Positions 1 to 6,816 are shown, counted from the first letter of the stretch. The stretch: DNA of 10,709 nucleotides from Candidatus Trichofilum aggregatum (GCA_016716885.1 JADJUV010000171.1:1-10709), one strand, 5' to 3'. Translations and numbers: made by a program. Notes: a model not told the origin generated them from the letters alone.

Positions 1-1
1 C

Positions 2-805
2 CACGAGGCACGCAAACTGTTTGAAGCGTCATTGCAATGGCGGCGTGAATTGGGGGATGAATGGGAAACGGCGCGTACTCTGTCGAACATGGCGAATACG
101 GTGCGGCTGTTGGGTGAGTTCGCGGCCGCGCGTGAACTCCTGCTCGAAAGTGTGTCCATTCTACGGGCACAGGGGGATCAGCTCATGCTGGCGAACAGCC
201 TCAACAACCTGGGGCTGGTGGCCCGCGCCGTGGATGATCTGGCTGAGGCGCGTACTTATTACGAAGAATGCCTGGCGTTGCGTCGCGCCTTGGGCGACAA
301 AATCGGGTTGGGTGGGGTGTTGAGCAACTTGAGCAGTCTGGCCCATGTCCAGGGGGATTATGCCAGTGCGCGGCGGTTCGCTCAGGAGAGCATCACGCTT
401 CTGTATGAAATTGGCAACATCCGTTATGTGGCGTACCCGTTGAGTGTGCTGGCACGGGTGGCGCGGGATGAGAAGGATTTCGCGGCCGCGCAGAGCCATT
501 TCCGGGAAGCGTTACAGCTAACCTGGGGGCTGTCGTACACCCCGAAAGTCATAGATATCATCTTTGAACTGTCCACCATCAGGCGGGCGATGGGTCAACC
601 GGCTGAGGCGGCCATGCTGTTGGTCTTTGTCCTGGCGTATGAGAAATTGAACGAGGAAACGCGCGCGGCCGCGCAAGAGGTTTGGGCAAAGGTGGTAGCC
701 GGGTTGTCACCAAAAGAGGTGAGGGAAGCGCAGGAACGCGGCCGCGGGTTAACGCTGGAAACACTTGTTCATCAGTTACTCCAAACATTGAGTCCACCGA
801 AATAA
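2..805 (+). CDS. TPR-repeat protein, C-terminal part of a probable STAND-type regulator (5' end outside window)
   Basis: The reading frame is open from base 2 to a TAA at 803-805, giving 267 residues with no start in the window, so the gene begins upstream. The protein consists of roughly 40-residue helical repeats of tetratricopeptide type: units such as ALRRALGDKIGLGGVLSNLS and the recurring pattern of 'LG or QG, D/E, x, A, x, A, R' are visible at least four times. Such long TPR arrays usually form the C-terminal sensor or partner-binding half of AfsR/LuxR/STAND ATPase regulators. The last 35 residues (AQERGRGLTLETLVHQLL) resemble the 'EGRALSLEEAV' ending common in those proteins, which is why I favour that family. 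The N-terminal ATPase or DNA-binding part is not visible. It probably has its own transcription unit, because a terminator-like element and 525 gene-free bases follow. An internal ATG at 32 is only an artefact of the window edge. Confidence 0.8.
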   Translation, partial: HEARKLFEASLQWRRELGDEWETARTLSNMANTVRLLGEFAAARELLLESVSILRAQGDQLMLANSLNNLGLVARAVDDLAEARTYYEECLALRRALGDKIGLGGVLSNLSSLAHVQGDYASARRFAQESITLLYEIGNIRYVAYPLSVLARVARDEKDFAAAQSHFREALQLTWGLSYTPKVIDIIFELSTIRRAMGQPAEAAMLLVFVLAYEKLNEETRAAAQEVWAKVVAGLSPKEVREAQERGRGLTLETLVHQLLQTLSPPK

Positions 806-906
806 CGCCCGCCAAGTCGCCAGGCCAACAGAGAAAATTCGTGTTAATTCGGGCAATTTAGGGCTTCTTTCCAGGAACTCACCTTTCAATCTTCCATGAG
901 GGAATG

Positions 907-947
907 AAAAAACTCGGGCATCACCCGAGTAATTCGCGGTTTTTTTT
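907..947 (+). terminator. terminator-like hairpin(s) after the TPR gene
   Basis: ACTCGGG (912-918) and CCCGAGT (924-930) form a perfect 7-bp stem with loop CATCA. An A6 run lies directly 5' and a T8 run (940-947) lies ten bases 3'. Read on the minus strand, the stem is followed at once by a T tract, which is the classical rho-independent layout. Read on the plus strand, a weaker alternative stem (924-928 with 934-939, one bulged C) abuts the T8 tract. It may therefore work in both directions. On the plus strand it would end transcription of the TPR gene about 100 bases after its stop codon. Confidence 0.45.
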
Positions 948-1064
948 GCCAGGGGAGCGAGGGGGAACGCGGCCGCGGGCGCCATCATAATTACCAACAT
1001 TTAGGATAAGCAGTTTTGACTCTAATAGTTGTCCCTTTTCTATAGCTTTCAAGAAAAAGGTTTT

Positions 1065-1122
1065 GTTTGTCGTGATCGCTTTAGCGGGCTGGTGCTAGCC
1101 CGCTAAAGCGGTCACGACGAAC
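1065..1122. repeat. long near-perfect palindrome (REP/MITE-like or transcribed hairpin)
   Basis: Arms 1069-1090 and 1097-1118 are 22 bases long and complementary except for one T/G position, which would be a wobble pair in RNA. The loop is GGTGCT. Pairing continues outward to 1065 and 1122 with one further wobble. No T tract follows, so it does not look like a simple terminator. The core CGCTTTAGCGGGCT / AGCCCGCTAAAGCG is itself highly symmetrical. Size and shape fit a repetitive extragenic palindrome or a short non-autonomous element, but only one copy is visible here, so the class is inferred. Confidence 0.6.
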
Positions 1123-1211
1123 CAAGACCCCCAAAATGATTATCTGAACAGCTGCAGCATAGTTAAAAAATGATTCTTATAAAACAACAATGATGTAAAA
1201 AGGGTGGTATC

Positions 1212-1263
1212 TTGTTCCTATGAGATAAATCCTATATTTTTTGTCTGAGATTCCGTCTATAAT
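1212..1263 (+). promoter_or_regulatory. candidate promoter(s) for the polysaccharide operon
   Basis: A perfect TATAAT lies at 1258-1263, about 68 bases before the Wzz-like start codon, but no good -35 hexamer is found 16-18 bases upstream of it. A second pair, TTGTTC (1212-1217) and TATTTT (1235-1240), has the ideal 17-base spacing but poorer hexamers. Either could drive the genes from 1331 onward. Position, AT-richness and the absence of any other promoter-like gap before 6748 support this; no experiment does. Confidence 0.35.
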
Positions 1264-1330
1264 AAACAATGTCTTGCTGACTGGCGGCATCGCTCGTTAT
1301 CCCCTATCTGAATAAGAGTAATAAATAAAT

Positions 1331-2374
1331 ATGATACGGCTCGTTTTGTTGCGTCTGCTAGAAACATATTTCCGCCATCGCTTTTTATACCTCTTGCCCA
1401 TCTTACTGATGGCTATCGTGGGTGTTCTCTCCTTCTTTTCCGCCAAAGCCTCTTACATCTCCCTGGGCGTCATCTACATCCGCAAAGAGTCGTTCCTCAC
1501 CTCGCTCACCGATCTGCAAGATAGTAGTTTCGGTTGGGTCACACCGGCCAAAGCCACCGTCACCGAGTTCAGCGAACTGCTCAAAACGGATGCTTTTCGT
1601 CGCTCTATCATTTTGCAGACGGAACTGGAGCCGCAAATGGCCGAAGGGGGCACAGCGATTCGGGACACGATTACCGAGGTGCAAGAGGCGGTGTGGGTGC
1701 AGACGTTGGGGGATAACCTGGTGATGGTGGGGGCGGCGCATGGTCGCCCGGAAATCGCGCAGCAACTGGTGCAGGCCACGATTGACAGCTTTCTGCAATG
1801 GAAAATTAATTCAGACCGGGAAGAGAGTGTGTCGGCGGAAGCGTTTTTTGACAGCCTGATCGCCGTGTATGACTCGAATCTGGAAGTGGCGCGGGCGGAT
1901 TTGCGGGTTTATCTGGAAGCGCATCCGGAACCGTTGCGCGGCGACCGCCCGGAGATTGAGTTGATGGAGATTGATCGGCTTCAGGCGGAGATTAACCTGG
2001 CGGAGAAGCAGTTGACGAATGCGCTGAATCAGCAGGAGAACTCTAGCCTGGCGGTGGCGCAAGCGGAGAGTGCGGTGCATCAGGCGTATCTGGTGATTGA
2101 TGAGCCGAAATTGCCCTCACAACCGGCTTCGTCGCGGATGGATGCGGCGATGAATTCGGTGATTTTTGTCGTGGTGGGGGTGGTGCTGAGTGTGGTGGGT
2201 GTTTTAGGGGCGGCGTTGTTGGACCGGAGTCACCGGTTTGCGGTGGATGTGCGTTATACGTTGGAACTGCCGGTGTTGGCGTTGGTGCCGGATGGCGCGG
2301 CCGCGGATAAACCCAAAAGAAAAGGGAAGAAGGGAAACACGGATAAGGGGAACACGGATGAAAAGAAGGGCTGA
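1331..2374 (+). CDS. Wzz-like polysaccharide co-polymerase / chain-length determinant protein
   Basis: The 347-residue protein has the Wzz/PCP architecture. A short basic N-terminus is followed by membrane helix 1 (about residues 17-37), then a large extracytoplasmic region with a charged, Leu/Ala-rich coiled-coil segment (about 165-255), then membrane helix 2 (about 274-298). The cytoplasmic stretch LLDRSHRFAVDVRYTLELPV matches the family pattern after the last helix ('DRS.R...DV...L.LPVL..IP'). Proteins of this class set polymer chain length with Wzy and often contact a CpsD-type kinase, and such a gene lies two genes downstream. No strong Shine-Dalgarno is seen; AAGAG lies about 12 bases before the ATG. 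Oddly, the last 19 or so residues (Lys/Gly/Asn/Thr/Asp-rich, with a repeated GNTD) are encoded by the 65-bp tandem repeat that continues past the stop, so the tail looks acquired. Family assignment is fairly sure; role in a particular polymer is inference. Confidence 0.8.
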   Translation: MIRLVLLRLLETYFRHRFLYLLPILLMAIVGVLSFFSAKASYISLGVIYIRKESFLTSLTDLQDSSFGWVTPAKATVTEFSELLKTDAFRRSIILQTELEPQMAEGGTAIRDTITEVQEAVWVQTLGDNLVMVGAAHGRPEIAQQLVQATIDSFLQWKINSDREESVSAEAFFDSLIAVYDSNLEVARADLRVYLEAHPEPLRGDRPEIELMEIDRLQAEINLAEKQLTNALNQQENSSLAVAQAESAVHQAYLVIDEPKLPSQPASSRMDAAMNSVIFVVVGVVLSVVGVLGAALLDRSHRFAVDVRYTLELPVLALVPDGAAADKPKRKGKKGNTDKGNTDEKKG

Positions 2375-2505
2375 GTTCCCGAAGTTTTGCAGAAAGGGTA
2401 AACACGGATGGGGGGAACACGGATAAGGAATAGGGATGAGTTCCCGAAGTTTTGCGGAAAGGGTAAACACGGATAAGGGGAACACGGATGAAAAGAAGGC
2501 GTGAG
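2335..2505 (+). repeat. 65-bp tandem repeat array across the end of the Wzz-like gene
   Basis: The motif AAACACGGAT starts at 2335, 2400 and 2465, exactly 65 bases apart, giving about 2.6 imperfect copies. GAGTTCCCGAAGTTTTGC is present at 2373 and 2438 in the same register. Within each unit AACACGGAT is itself doubled, with spacers such as AAGGGG. The first copy lies inside the coding sequence and supplies both its C-terminal residues and its TGA. Confidence 0.85.
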
Positions 2506-2514
2506 GGTAAAGGA

Positions 2515-2569
2515 CTGAGTTCCTACGAGTTCCCCAAGTTCCTATGAGTTCCCAGAGTTCCTACGAGTA
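2515..2569 (+). repeat. GAGTTCC-type short tandem repeats before the flippase gene
   Basis: Five imperfect copies of (C/G)AGTTCC followed by TAC, TAT or CC occur in about 55 bases, ending four bases before the ATG at 2574. The same family recurs at 7410-7458 in front of an acyltransferase gene. There is no clear Shine-Dalgarno, so the repeat itself forms the ribosome-approach region. Confidence 0.8.
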
Positions 2570-2573
2570 AACC

Positions 2574-4055
2574 ATGAACACCATCGCCAAGAATGCCTCG
2601 TTGTTGCTGGTGTCGCAGTTGATCACCTGGGTGCTGACGCTCCTACTGACGTTGTTTTTGCCCCGTTTTTTGGGGCCAACGGCGGTGGGGCAGTTCCATT
2701 TCGCTAACTCCCTGTGGGCGATTGTGGCGATGGTGATCACCTTTGGCACGGATCGGTATCTGGTGAAGGAGATTGCGCGTGATAAGGCGCAGGCGGAGCG
2801 GTTGCTAGGGGTGACGCTGGGAGCGCAGGCGTTGTTGTACGGGCTGGGCTTTGGTGGGATTGCGCTCTATCTGGCCCTATTGAACTACAACCCGGAGACG
2901 GTGCAGGTGGTGTTGGTGATTGGGTTGGGGCAACTGTTTTGGCAGTGGGCGAGTACGTTGGCGGGGGTTTTGCAAGGGCTGGAGCAGATGAAGTATATCT
3001 CCATTGCCAGTGTGGCGGGCAAGGTGTTTAACACGGTGGCGGGGATTACTCTGTTGTTGTTGGGGTATGGGGTGTTGGTGATTGCGGCGGTGACGATTGG
3101 CGCGGCCGCAATCAATTGGTTCGTGTTGTGGTGGCATGTGCGACGGGTAGCGCGGCCGCGACTCCGCTTCTCCCTCTCCCCCATCCGCCACCTGCTCCGG
3201 GCCAGCTCTTCCTATTTGTTTGTCCGGCTGGCCCTCGTCATCTACCAACAAGTTGACATCATCCTCATCTCGCTCCTGGTCAACGAAAAAACCATCGGCT
3301 GGTATGGCGCGGCCGATCAGCTATTTGGCACGTTGCTTTTTGTGCCCACGGTGTTTATGACCGCCGTTTTTCCCGCCCTGTCCCGCCTCTTCACCACCGA
3401 TACCACCAACCTGAACCGGCTGATGGGCAAAAGTTTTGACCTGCTGTTGATGCTGGGTGTGCCGATTGGCTTGGGGTTGATTGTTATTGCCAATGGGTTG
3501 GTGGTGCTGTTGTTTGGGGCGGAATTTGCCAACAGCGGACTGGTGCTGGCGGTGTTTGGGGTGGTGCTCATTTTGACCTACCAGAACATGCTCCTGGGGC
3601 AGTTCCTCGTCTCCACCGACCGGCAGAACCGCTGGACGGCGGTGATGGTTGTCGCCACGATTGCCACCATTCCCCTGGATTTACTGCTCATTCCCTGGTG
3701 TGTGGCCCAGTTTGGCAATGGGGCGTTGGGCGGGGCGATTGCCTTTGTGGTGACGGAAGCGGGTATGATGCTCGCCGGGTTGTGGCTGTTACCTGCCGGA
3801 GCGTTGACGCGGCGTAATGCGGCTCAGGCGGTGCGGGTGTTGCTGGCGGGGCTGATCATGTTGGCCGTGACCTGGCCCCTGCACACGACCTTTTTCTTGT
3901 GGCCGGTGCTGGTGGGCGCGGCCGCGTACCCCCTGGCTCTCTGGTTACTCGGCGCCCTCCCGGCGGAAGACCTGGCGATGTTTAAGGGCATCGGGCAGGC
4001 GATGTGGCGGCGTGTTGCGAGTGGGCGAGTGGCGAGTGTGCGAGTAGGCGAGTAA
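2574..4055 (+). CDS. wzx: Wzx-like oligosaccharide flippase (MOP superfamily)
   Basis: The 493-residue protein is almost entirely hydrophobic, with about 12-14 predicted membrane helices, and length and layout are typical of polysaccharide flippases. The N-terminus (NASLLLVSQLITWVLTLLLT, then FLPRFLGPTAVGQFHFANSL) carries the usual 'N...L......PR.LG....G' pattern of the RfbX/Wzx group. The middle contains VRLALVIYQQVDIILIS and WYGAADQLFG, also characteristic of this family (helix with a central polar QxD, then 'GxYxAA'). It should carry undecaprenyl-linked repeat units across the inner membrane. ATG at 2574 is preferred because it starts immediately after the repeat block and at the conserved N-terminus. 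The last 14 residues (RVASGRVASVRVGE) are encoded by GAGTG-type repeats that run on past the TAA, so the true ancestral end may have been near residue 479. Three GCGGCCGC octamers lie inside the gene. Confidence 0.88.
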   Translation: MNTIAKNASLLLVSQLITWVLTLLLTLFLPRFLGPTAVGQFHFANSLWAIVAMVITFGTDRYLVKEIARDKAQAERLLGVTLGAQALLYGLGFGGIALYLALLNYNPETVQVVLVIGLGQLFWQWASTLAGVLQGLEQMKYISIASVAGKVFNTVAGITLLLLGYGVLVIAAVTIGAAAINWFVLWWHVRRVARPRLRFSLSPIRHLLRASSSYLFVRLALVIYQQVDIILISLLVNEKTIGWYGAADQLFGTLLFVPTVFMTAVFPALSRLFTTDTTNLNRLMGKSFDLLLMLGVPIGLGLIVIANGLVVLLFGAEFANSGLVLAVFGVVLILTYQNMLLGQFLVSTDRQNRWTAVMVVATIATIPLDLLLIPWCVAQFGNGALGGAIAFVVTEAGMMLAGLWLLPAGALTRRNAAQAVRVLLAGLIMLAVTWPLHTTFFLWPVLVGAAAYPLALWLLGALPAEDLAMFKGIGQAMWRRVASGRVASVRVGE

Positions 4056-4097
4056 ATAACCAATAACCAATCTCTCAGTCTCTCAGTCTCTCAGTCC
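4018..4097 (+). repeat. mixed short repeats at the flippase / kinase-like junction
   Basis: Three families lie end to end: GCGAGTG/GAGTAGGC-type heptamers (4018-4052, inside the flippase gene), a doubled ATAACCA (4055-4069) and four copies of TCTCAGTC (to about 4097). The 15-base string over 4055-4069 recurs exactly at 9860-9874, and the TCTCAGTC family recurs at 8254-8313 and, inverted, at 6757-6791. Confidence 0.85.
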
Positions 4098-4141
4098 CTT
4101 CAACCAGACAAAAGGCTGAACATTCGTAAATCAGGTGCAAG

Positions 4142-4870
4142 TTGGCGTTCTTCAAGAAGCGGAAATCGGGTAGTCAGGAAACAGCGGATGTGCCGTCGTT
4201 GACGCTCGCGGCCGCGGATGGAACCCCCTGGCTTACGTTTCCCGGTGCGGTGGTGCGGAGTTACCGGCACATGCTGGCCCGCCTGACGCGCACGGAACCC
4301 TGGCCCCAGCGGCTGGCCCTGGTTTCGACTTTGCGCGAGGAAGGGGTGACGTATTCGACATTGGCTCTGGCAACGACGGTGACGACGGACGCGGCCGCAT
4401 CTGTCTGTGTGGTCGAGCTAAACTGGCATTGGCCGGGTCTGCAACCCATCCTCAGCGGTGTGGAGAGTCCGGGGCTGGCGGGGGTTCTGTTGGGGCAGGC
4501 CACATTGGACGAAGCCCTGGTCGCCACCGACCGCCCCAACCTGCTGTTGCTCCCGGCCGGGGTCATGCCCCCGGAAAAACGCACCTTTTTTGCCCGGAGT
4601 GAGGAACTGAAGGGGGTGTTGGATGAGCTTTGCGGCCGCGTTGACCATCTCCTGCTCGACATTCCCGCCATTCTCGCCACCAGCGACGCCATCCCCCTGG
4701 CTTCACTCAGCAAAGGCAGTTGTGTCGTCATCAAACAGGGCATCACCTCCATCGAAAACAGCAAACGCGCCCTGGATGACATCGCCCACCTGAATGTGTT
4801 GGGCGTCATTTTGAACCAGATCACCGTCAAAACGCCGCAGTTGTTGTTGCGGTATATTCCGCAGGAGTAG
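4142..4870 (+). CDS. CpsD/CapB-like (BY-kinase family) protein with degenerate Walker A, probable pseudokinase
   Basis: The 242 residues follow the MinD/CpsD fold in order. There is a basic tail (MAFFKKRK), a P-loop position at 65-70 (REEGVT), a Walker A' position at 88-93 (VCVVEL), GLAGVLLGQATLDEAL (111-126, matching the family's 'GL.dvL.g...l.eai'), LLLLPAG (134-140), a Walker B at 170-175 (LLLDIP) and GVILNQ (221-226, the usual 'GvVlN'). The Walker A normally reads G-E-G-K-S/T; here the lysine position is Val and the helix after it is altered. The A' aspartate is Glu. The C-terminus lacks the tyrosine-rich cluster of active kinases. I infer a non-catalytic regulator or scaffold for the Wzz-like protein. 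TTG at 4142 is the only reasonable start: a stop lies five codons upstream and AGGTG sits at 4133-4137. Confidence 0.75.
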   Translation: MAFFKKRKSGSQETADVPSLTLAAADGTPWLTFPGAVVRSYRHMLARLTRTEPWPQRLALVSTLREEGVTYSTLALATTVTTDAAASVCVVELNWHWPGLQPILSGVESPGLAGVLLGQATLDEALVATDRPNLLLLPAGVMPPEKRTFFARSEELKGVLDELCGRVDHLLLDIPAILATSDAIPLASLSKGSCVVIKQGITSIENSKRALDDIAHLNVLGVILNQITVKTPQLLLRYIPQE

Positions 4871-4873
4871 AGG

Positions 4874-4974
4874 AGGATTGAGAGATTGAGAGACTGGTGA
4901 CTAGAGACTGCTCATTGTTCACTGTTCACTACTCGCCACTCGCTACTCGCCACTCGCTACTCGCCACTCACTAC
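4874..4974 (+). repeat. GAGATTGA / TTCACTG / ACTCGCC repeats before the small membrane protein
   Basis: GAGATTGA- and GAGACTG-type units (4874-4910) are followed by GTTCACT doubled (4917-4930) and then five alternating CGCCACT / CGCTACT heptamers (4931-4970), ending one to five bases before an ATG. Bases 4919-4943 are a perfect 25-base inverse copy of 9833-9857. The heptamer part is thus the GCGAGTG family in reverse orientation. Confidence 0.85.
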
Positions 4975-4975
4975 C

Positions 4976-5119
4976 ATGACCTTCTTCTTCCTTTTCAACT
5001 TTACCGCTTTTGCCCTGGGGATTGGGTTGTGGAACCGGGGCTGGTTGACGCGTCGGGCTGTCCTTTTTTTGCTGGCGGGGTATATCTGCTTTGGTTACTT
5101 CTTCCTGGACAAGATATAA
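4976..5119 (+). CDS. small two-helix membrane protein (47 residues), unknown function
   Basis: ATG at 4976 to TAA at 5117-5119 encodes 47 residues. Residues 2-19 (FFFLFNFTAFALGIGLW region) and 28-44 (VLFLLAGYICFGYFFL region) are hydrophobic and long enough to span a membrane. They are joined by a basic turn NRGWLTRR at 20-27, which by the positive-inside rule would face the cytoplasm, with both ends outside. It sits between the kinase-like gene and the polymerase gene and is spaced from both by repeat blocks exactly as the larger genes are, which is the main argument that it is real. No Shine-Dalgarno is apparent. I recognise no family. A larger overlapping frame (4897-5412) is rejected because its translation is repeat- and shadow-derived. 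It could be a small partner of the polymerase or of the co-polymerase; that is inference only. Confidence 0.6.
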   Translation: MTFFFLFNFTAFALGIGLWNRGWLTRRAVLFLLAGYICFGYFFLDKI

Positions 5120-5122
5120 GGC

Positions 5123-5154
5123 ACACCACGCATCACGCTTCACGCATCACTCAC
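5123..5154 (+). repeat. CACGCATCA repeats before the polymerase gene
   Basis: CACGCATCA appears twice with an intervening CGCTTCA between the copies, filling the 36-base gap between the small membrane protein stop and the polymerase ATG at 5156. It is a separate family from the other junction repeats. No Shine-Dalgarno sequence is present. Confidence 0.65.
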
Positions 5155-5155
5155 C

Positions 5156-6748
5156 ATGTTAGAAACCCTCGATCTCACCCCCAATTATTCCGCCACCGGG
5201 CAGGCGCAACGGGCCAAACTGGCCTGGGGATTGTGGTTTGTCGGTTTGTTGGGCATCAGTGGGTTGGTGGGGCTGATGATGTTGCGGGCGGGATTGCCTG
5301 CCAGCCCTTCGGCTATCGCCTGGCTGATTTACCTGCTGGGGGCGGCTCTTATCTTCAAGGAACCCCGCTACGGCGTTTACCTCATCATGTGTTTTGGCCT
5401 GATGGGGGATAACGTCCTCGCGCCCTGGTTCCCGTTCATCAAAAACTTCTCCAGTGGTGAATCCATCCTTTACCTTAACGATGCCCTGATTTTTAGCCCA
5501 CTGGAACTGTATATCGTCCTGACCTATGTGGCCTGGCTGGGGCGGATGGCGATGCGGCGTAACTGGTCGTTTTATCCCGGCGAACTGTTCTGGACGGTGG
5601 TGGTTTTCACCGGCTTTGTCATTTTTGGGCTGGGATATGGCCTGGGGACGGGCGGCGTGGTTAATATCGCCTTGTGGGAAGCCCGCCCCATCCTCTACCT
5701 GCCGATGATGCTGATTTTGGTGAGCAATTTGTTCACCAAACGGGAGCATTTTAGCCACCTGATGTGGTTTATCGCCTTTGCCCTGTTTATCGAAGGGCTG
5801 TTTGGGCTACGGTTTTACATTGTGGAAATCGAGATGGACCTGACGCGGATGCAATCTATCACGGAGCATTCGGCGGCGATGCACATGAACACCCTGTTTG
5901 CCTTGATCGTGGCGGTGTGGTTGTACAACGGCGCGGCCGCGAAAAAACTCCTGCTCCCCCTCCTGGCCCCACCCATCTTCCTCACCTACGTCGCCACCCA
6001 ACGCCGCGCCTCATTCCTCACCCTGGGCGTGGCCATTGCCCTCATGTTCGTCATCCTGTTCAAAGAAAACCGGCGCGTCTTCTGGCTGATTGTCCCCCCC
6101 CTGGCGGTGATGGCGGTGCTGTACATCGCCGCTTTCTGGAATGCCAGTGGCCCCCTGGCCCTGCCCGTCAAGGCGATCAAATCGGTGGTGGCCGAGGATG
6201 AAGCGGATGCGGCTGATCAGGCGTCCAATGCTTACCGCCTCATCGAAAACCTGAACTCATCCTACACCATCCACCAGGAGCCGTTCACCGGGGTTGGTTT
6301 TGGCAAAAAGTTTTATCTGGCCTACCCCATGCCCGACATCAGCTTTTTTGAGTGGTGGGAGTACATCACCCACAACAGCATTATCTGGTTTTGGATGAAG
6401 ACGGGCACGGGTGGCTTTTTTACGATGCTGTTCCTGATTGGGCTGGCAATTATCACCGGAATGCGTGCCCTATGGCGACTGCCCGGCGGCGACATCAGCG
6501 CCATCACCCTGGTAGCGACGTTGTACATCATGATGCACTACATTTATGCCTATGTGGATATGTCGTGGGACAACCAGAGCATGATTTATGTGGGTACGAT
6601 GATGGGCATTATCAACCGGGTGGAATGGGTGATGAGCCAGCCGGTAACGCGGCCGCGACGCCGTTGGCCCTGGCAAAGAACCCGCACCGCTACCGGGGCT
6701 GTTGCCGCTAGCGGAGAAGTGGGTGTTTGCACCGGAGAAAGAGATTGA
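5156..6748 (+). CDS. Wzy-like polysaccharide polymerase / O-antigen ligase family protein
   Basis: The 530-residue protein has about 10-12 hydrophobic segments. After roughly residue 280 it carries the block typical of the Wzy_C/O-antigen-ligase family: TQRRASFLTL (about 281-290) at a helix start, then a long extracytoplasmic loop (about 330-405) with EPFTGVGFGKKF and a downstream HNSIIWFWMKTGTGG (about 404-418). The family pattern there is 'G.G.g.f ... HN.yl.......G..g'. It would join flipped repeat units on the outer face of the membrane. The N-terminal 20 residues are soluble. ATG 5156 is chosen because it follows the CACGCATCA repeats directly and no better start is nearby. The last 35 residues are Arg/Ala/Gly-rich and the final GVCTGERD runs into the GAGATTGA repeat that supplies the TGA, so the tail is probably not functional. 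Polymerase and ligase cannot be told apart by eye; next to wzx and wzz a polymerase is more likely. Confidence 0.8.
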   Translation: MLETLDLTPNYSATGQAQRAKLAWGLWFVGLLGISGLVGLMMLRAGLPASPSAIAWLIYLLGAALIFKEPRYGVYLIMCFGLMGDNVLAPWFPFIKNFSSGESILYLNDALIFSPLELYIVLTYVAWLGRMAMRRNWSFYPGELFWTVVVFTGFVIFGLGYGLGTGGVVNIALWEARPILYLPMMLILVSNLFTKREHFSHLMWFIAFALFIEGLFGLRFYIVEIEMDLTRMQSITEHSAAMHMNTLFALIVAVWLYNGAAAKKLLLPLLAPPIFLTYVATQRRASFLTLGVAIALMFVILFKENRRVFWLIVPPLAVMAVLYIAAFWNASGPLALPVKAIKSVVAEDEADAADQASNAYRLIENLNSSYTIHQEPFTGVGFGKKFYLAYPMPDISFFEWWEYITHNSIIWFWMKTGTGGFFTMLFLIGLAIITGMRALWRLPGGDISAITLVATLYIMMHYIYAYVDMSWDNQSMIYVGTMMGIINRVEWVMSQPVTRPRRRWPWQRTRTATGAVAASGEVGVCTGERD

Positions 6749-6816
6749 GAGATTGAGAGAGAGACTGAGAGACTGAGAGACTGAGAGACTGGTAAATCTC
6801 TTAGTCTCTTAGTCTC
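6741..6816 (+). repeat. GAGATTGA / GAGACTGA octamer array
   Basis: Two to three GAGATTGA units, then four GAGACTGA units (to about 6791) and two inverted TTAGTCTC units (6801-6816) fill the gap between the polymerase and the first acyltransferase. The last two codons and the stop of the polymerase gene lie inside it. The array is the inverse of the TCTCAGTC family seen at 4071-4097 and 8254-8313, and the two orientations meet here within one spacer. Confidence 0.85.

Larger units (their letters stand above)
806..1330. other. 525-bp gene-free region between two transcription units
   Basis: I find no convincing ORF on either strand here; the small reverse-strand frame over 776-1000 lacks any recognisable protein pattern. 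The stretch holds a terminator-like hairpin (907-947), one GCGGCCGC octamer (969-976), a long near-perfect hairpin (1065-1122) and an AT-rich segment with promoter-like hexamers (1212-1263). A weak extra promoter candidate is TTGACT at 1016-1021 followed by TCTATA at 1039-1044. It is clearly more AT-rich than its surroundings and, unlike the other junctions, carries no short tandem repeats. Confidence 0.6.

Noticed and set aside
1264..1330. ops/JUMPstart-type antitermination element typical of enterobacterial polysaccharide operons
   Set aside because: I looked for GGCGGTAG-like sequence in the leader; only GGCGGCATCG near 1283 is vaguely similar and lacks the rest of the element.
806..1330. 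tRNA or other structured RNA gene in the gene-free region
   Set aside because: No cloverleaf, TTCGA-type loop or CCA end was found; the long palindrome is a simple hairpin only.
4261..4830. 189-residue reverse-strand frame opposite the kinase-like gene, and other long reverse frames (5159-5758, 9409-9918)
   Set aside because: They are shadows of confident + strand genes with Arg/Pro/Ser-rich composition and no recognisable motifs.
4897..5412. 171-residue + strand frame overlapping the repeat block, the small membrane protein and the start of the polymerase
   Set aside because: Its N-terminal third is translated tandem repeat and the rest is the polymerase sequence read out of frame; no family pattern is seen.
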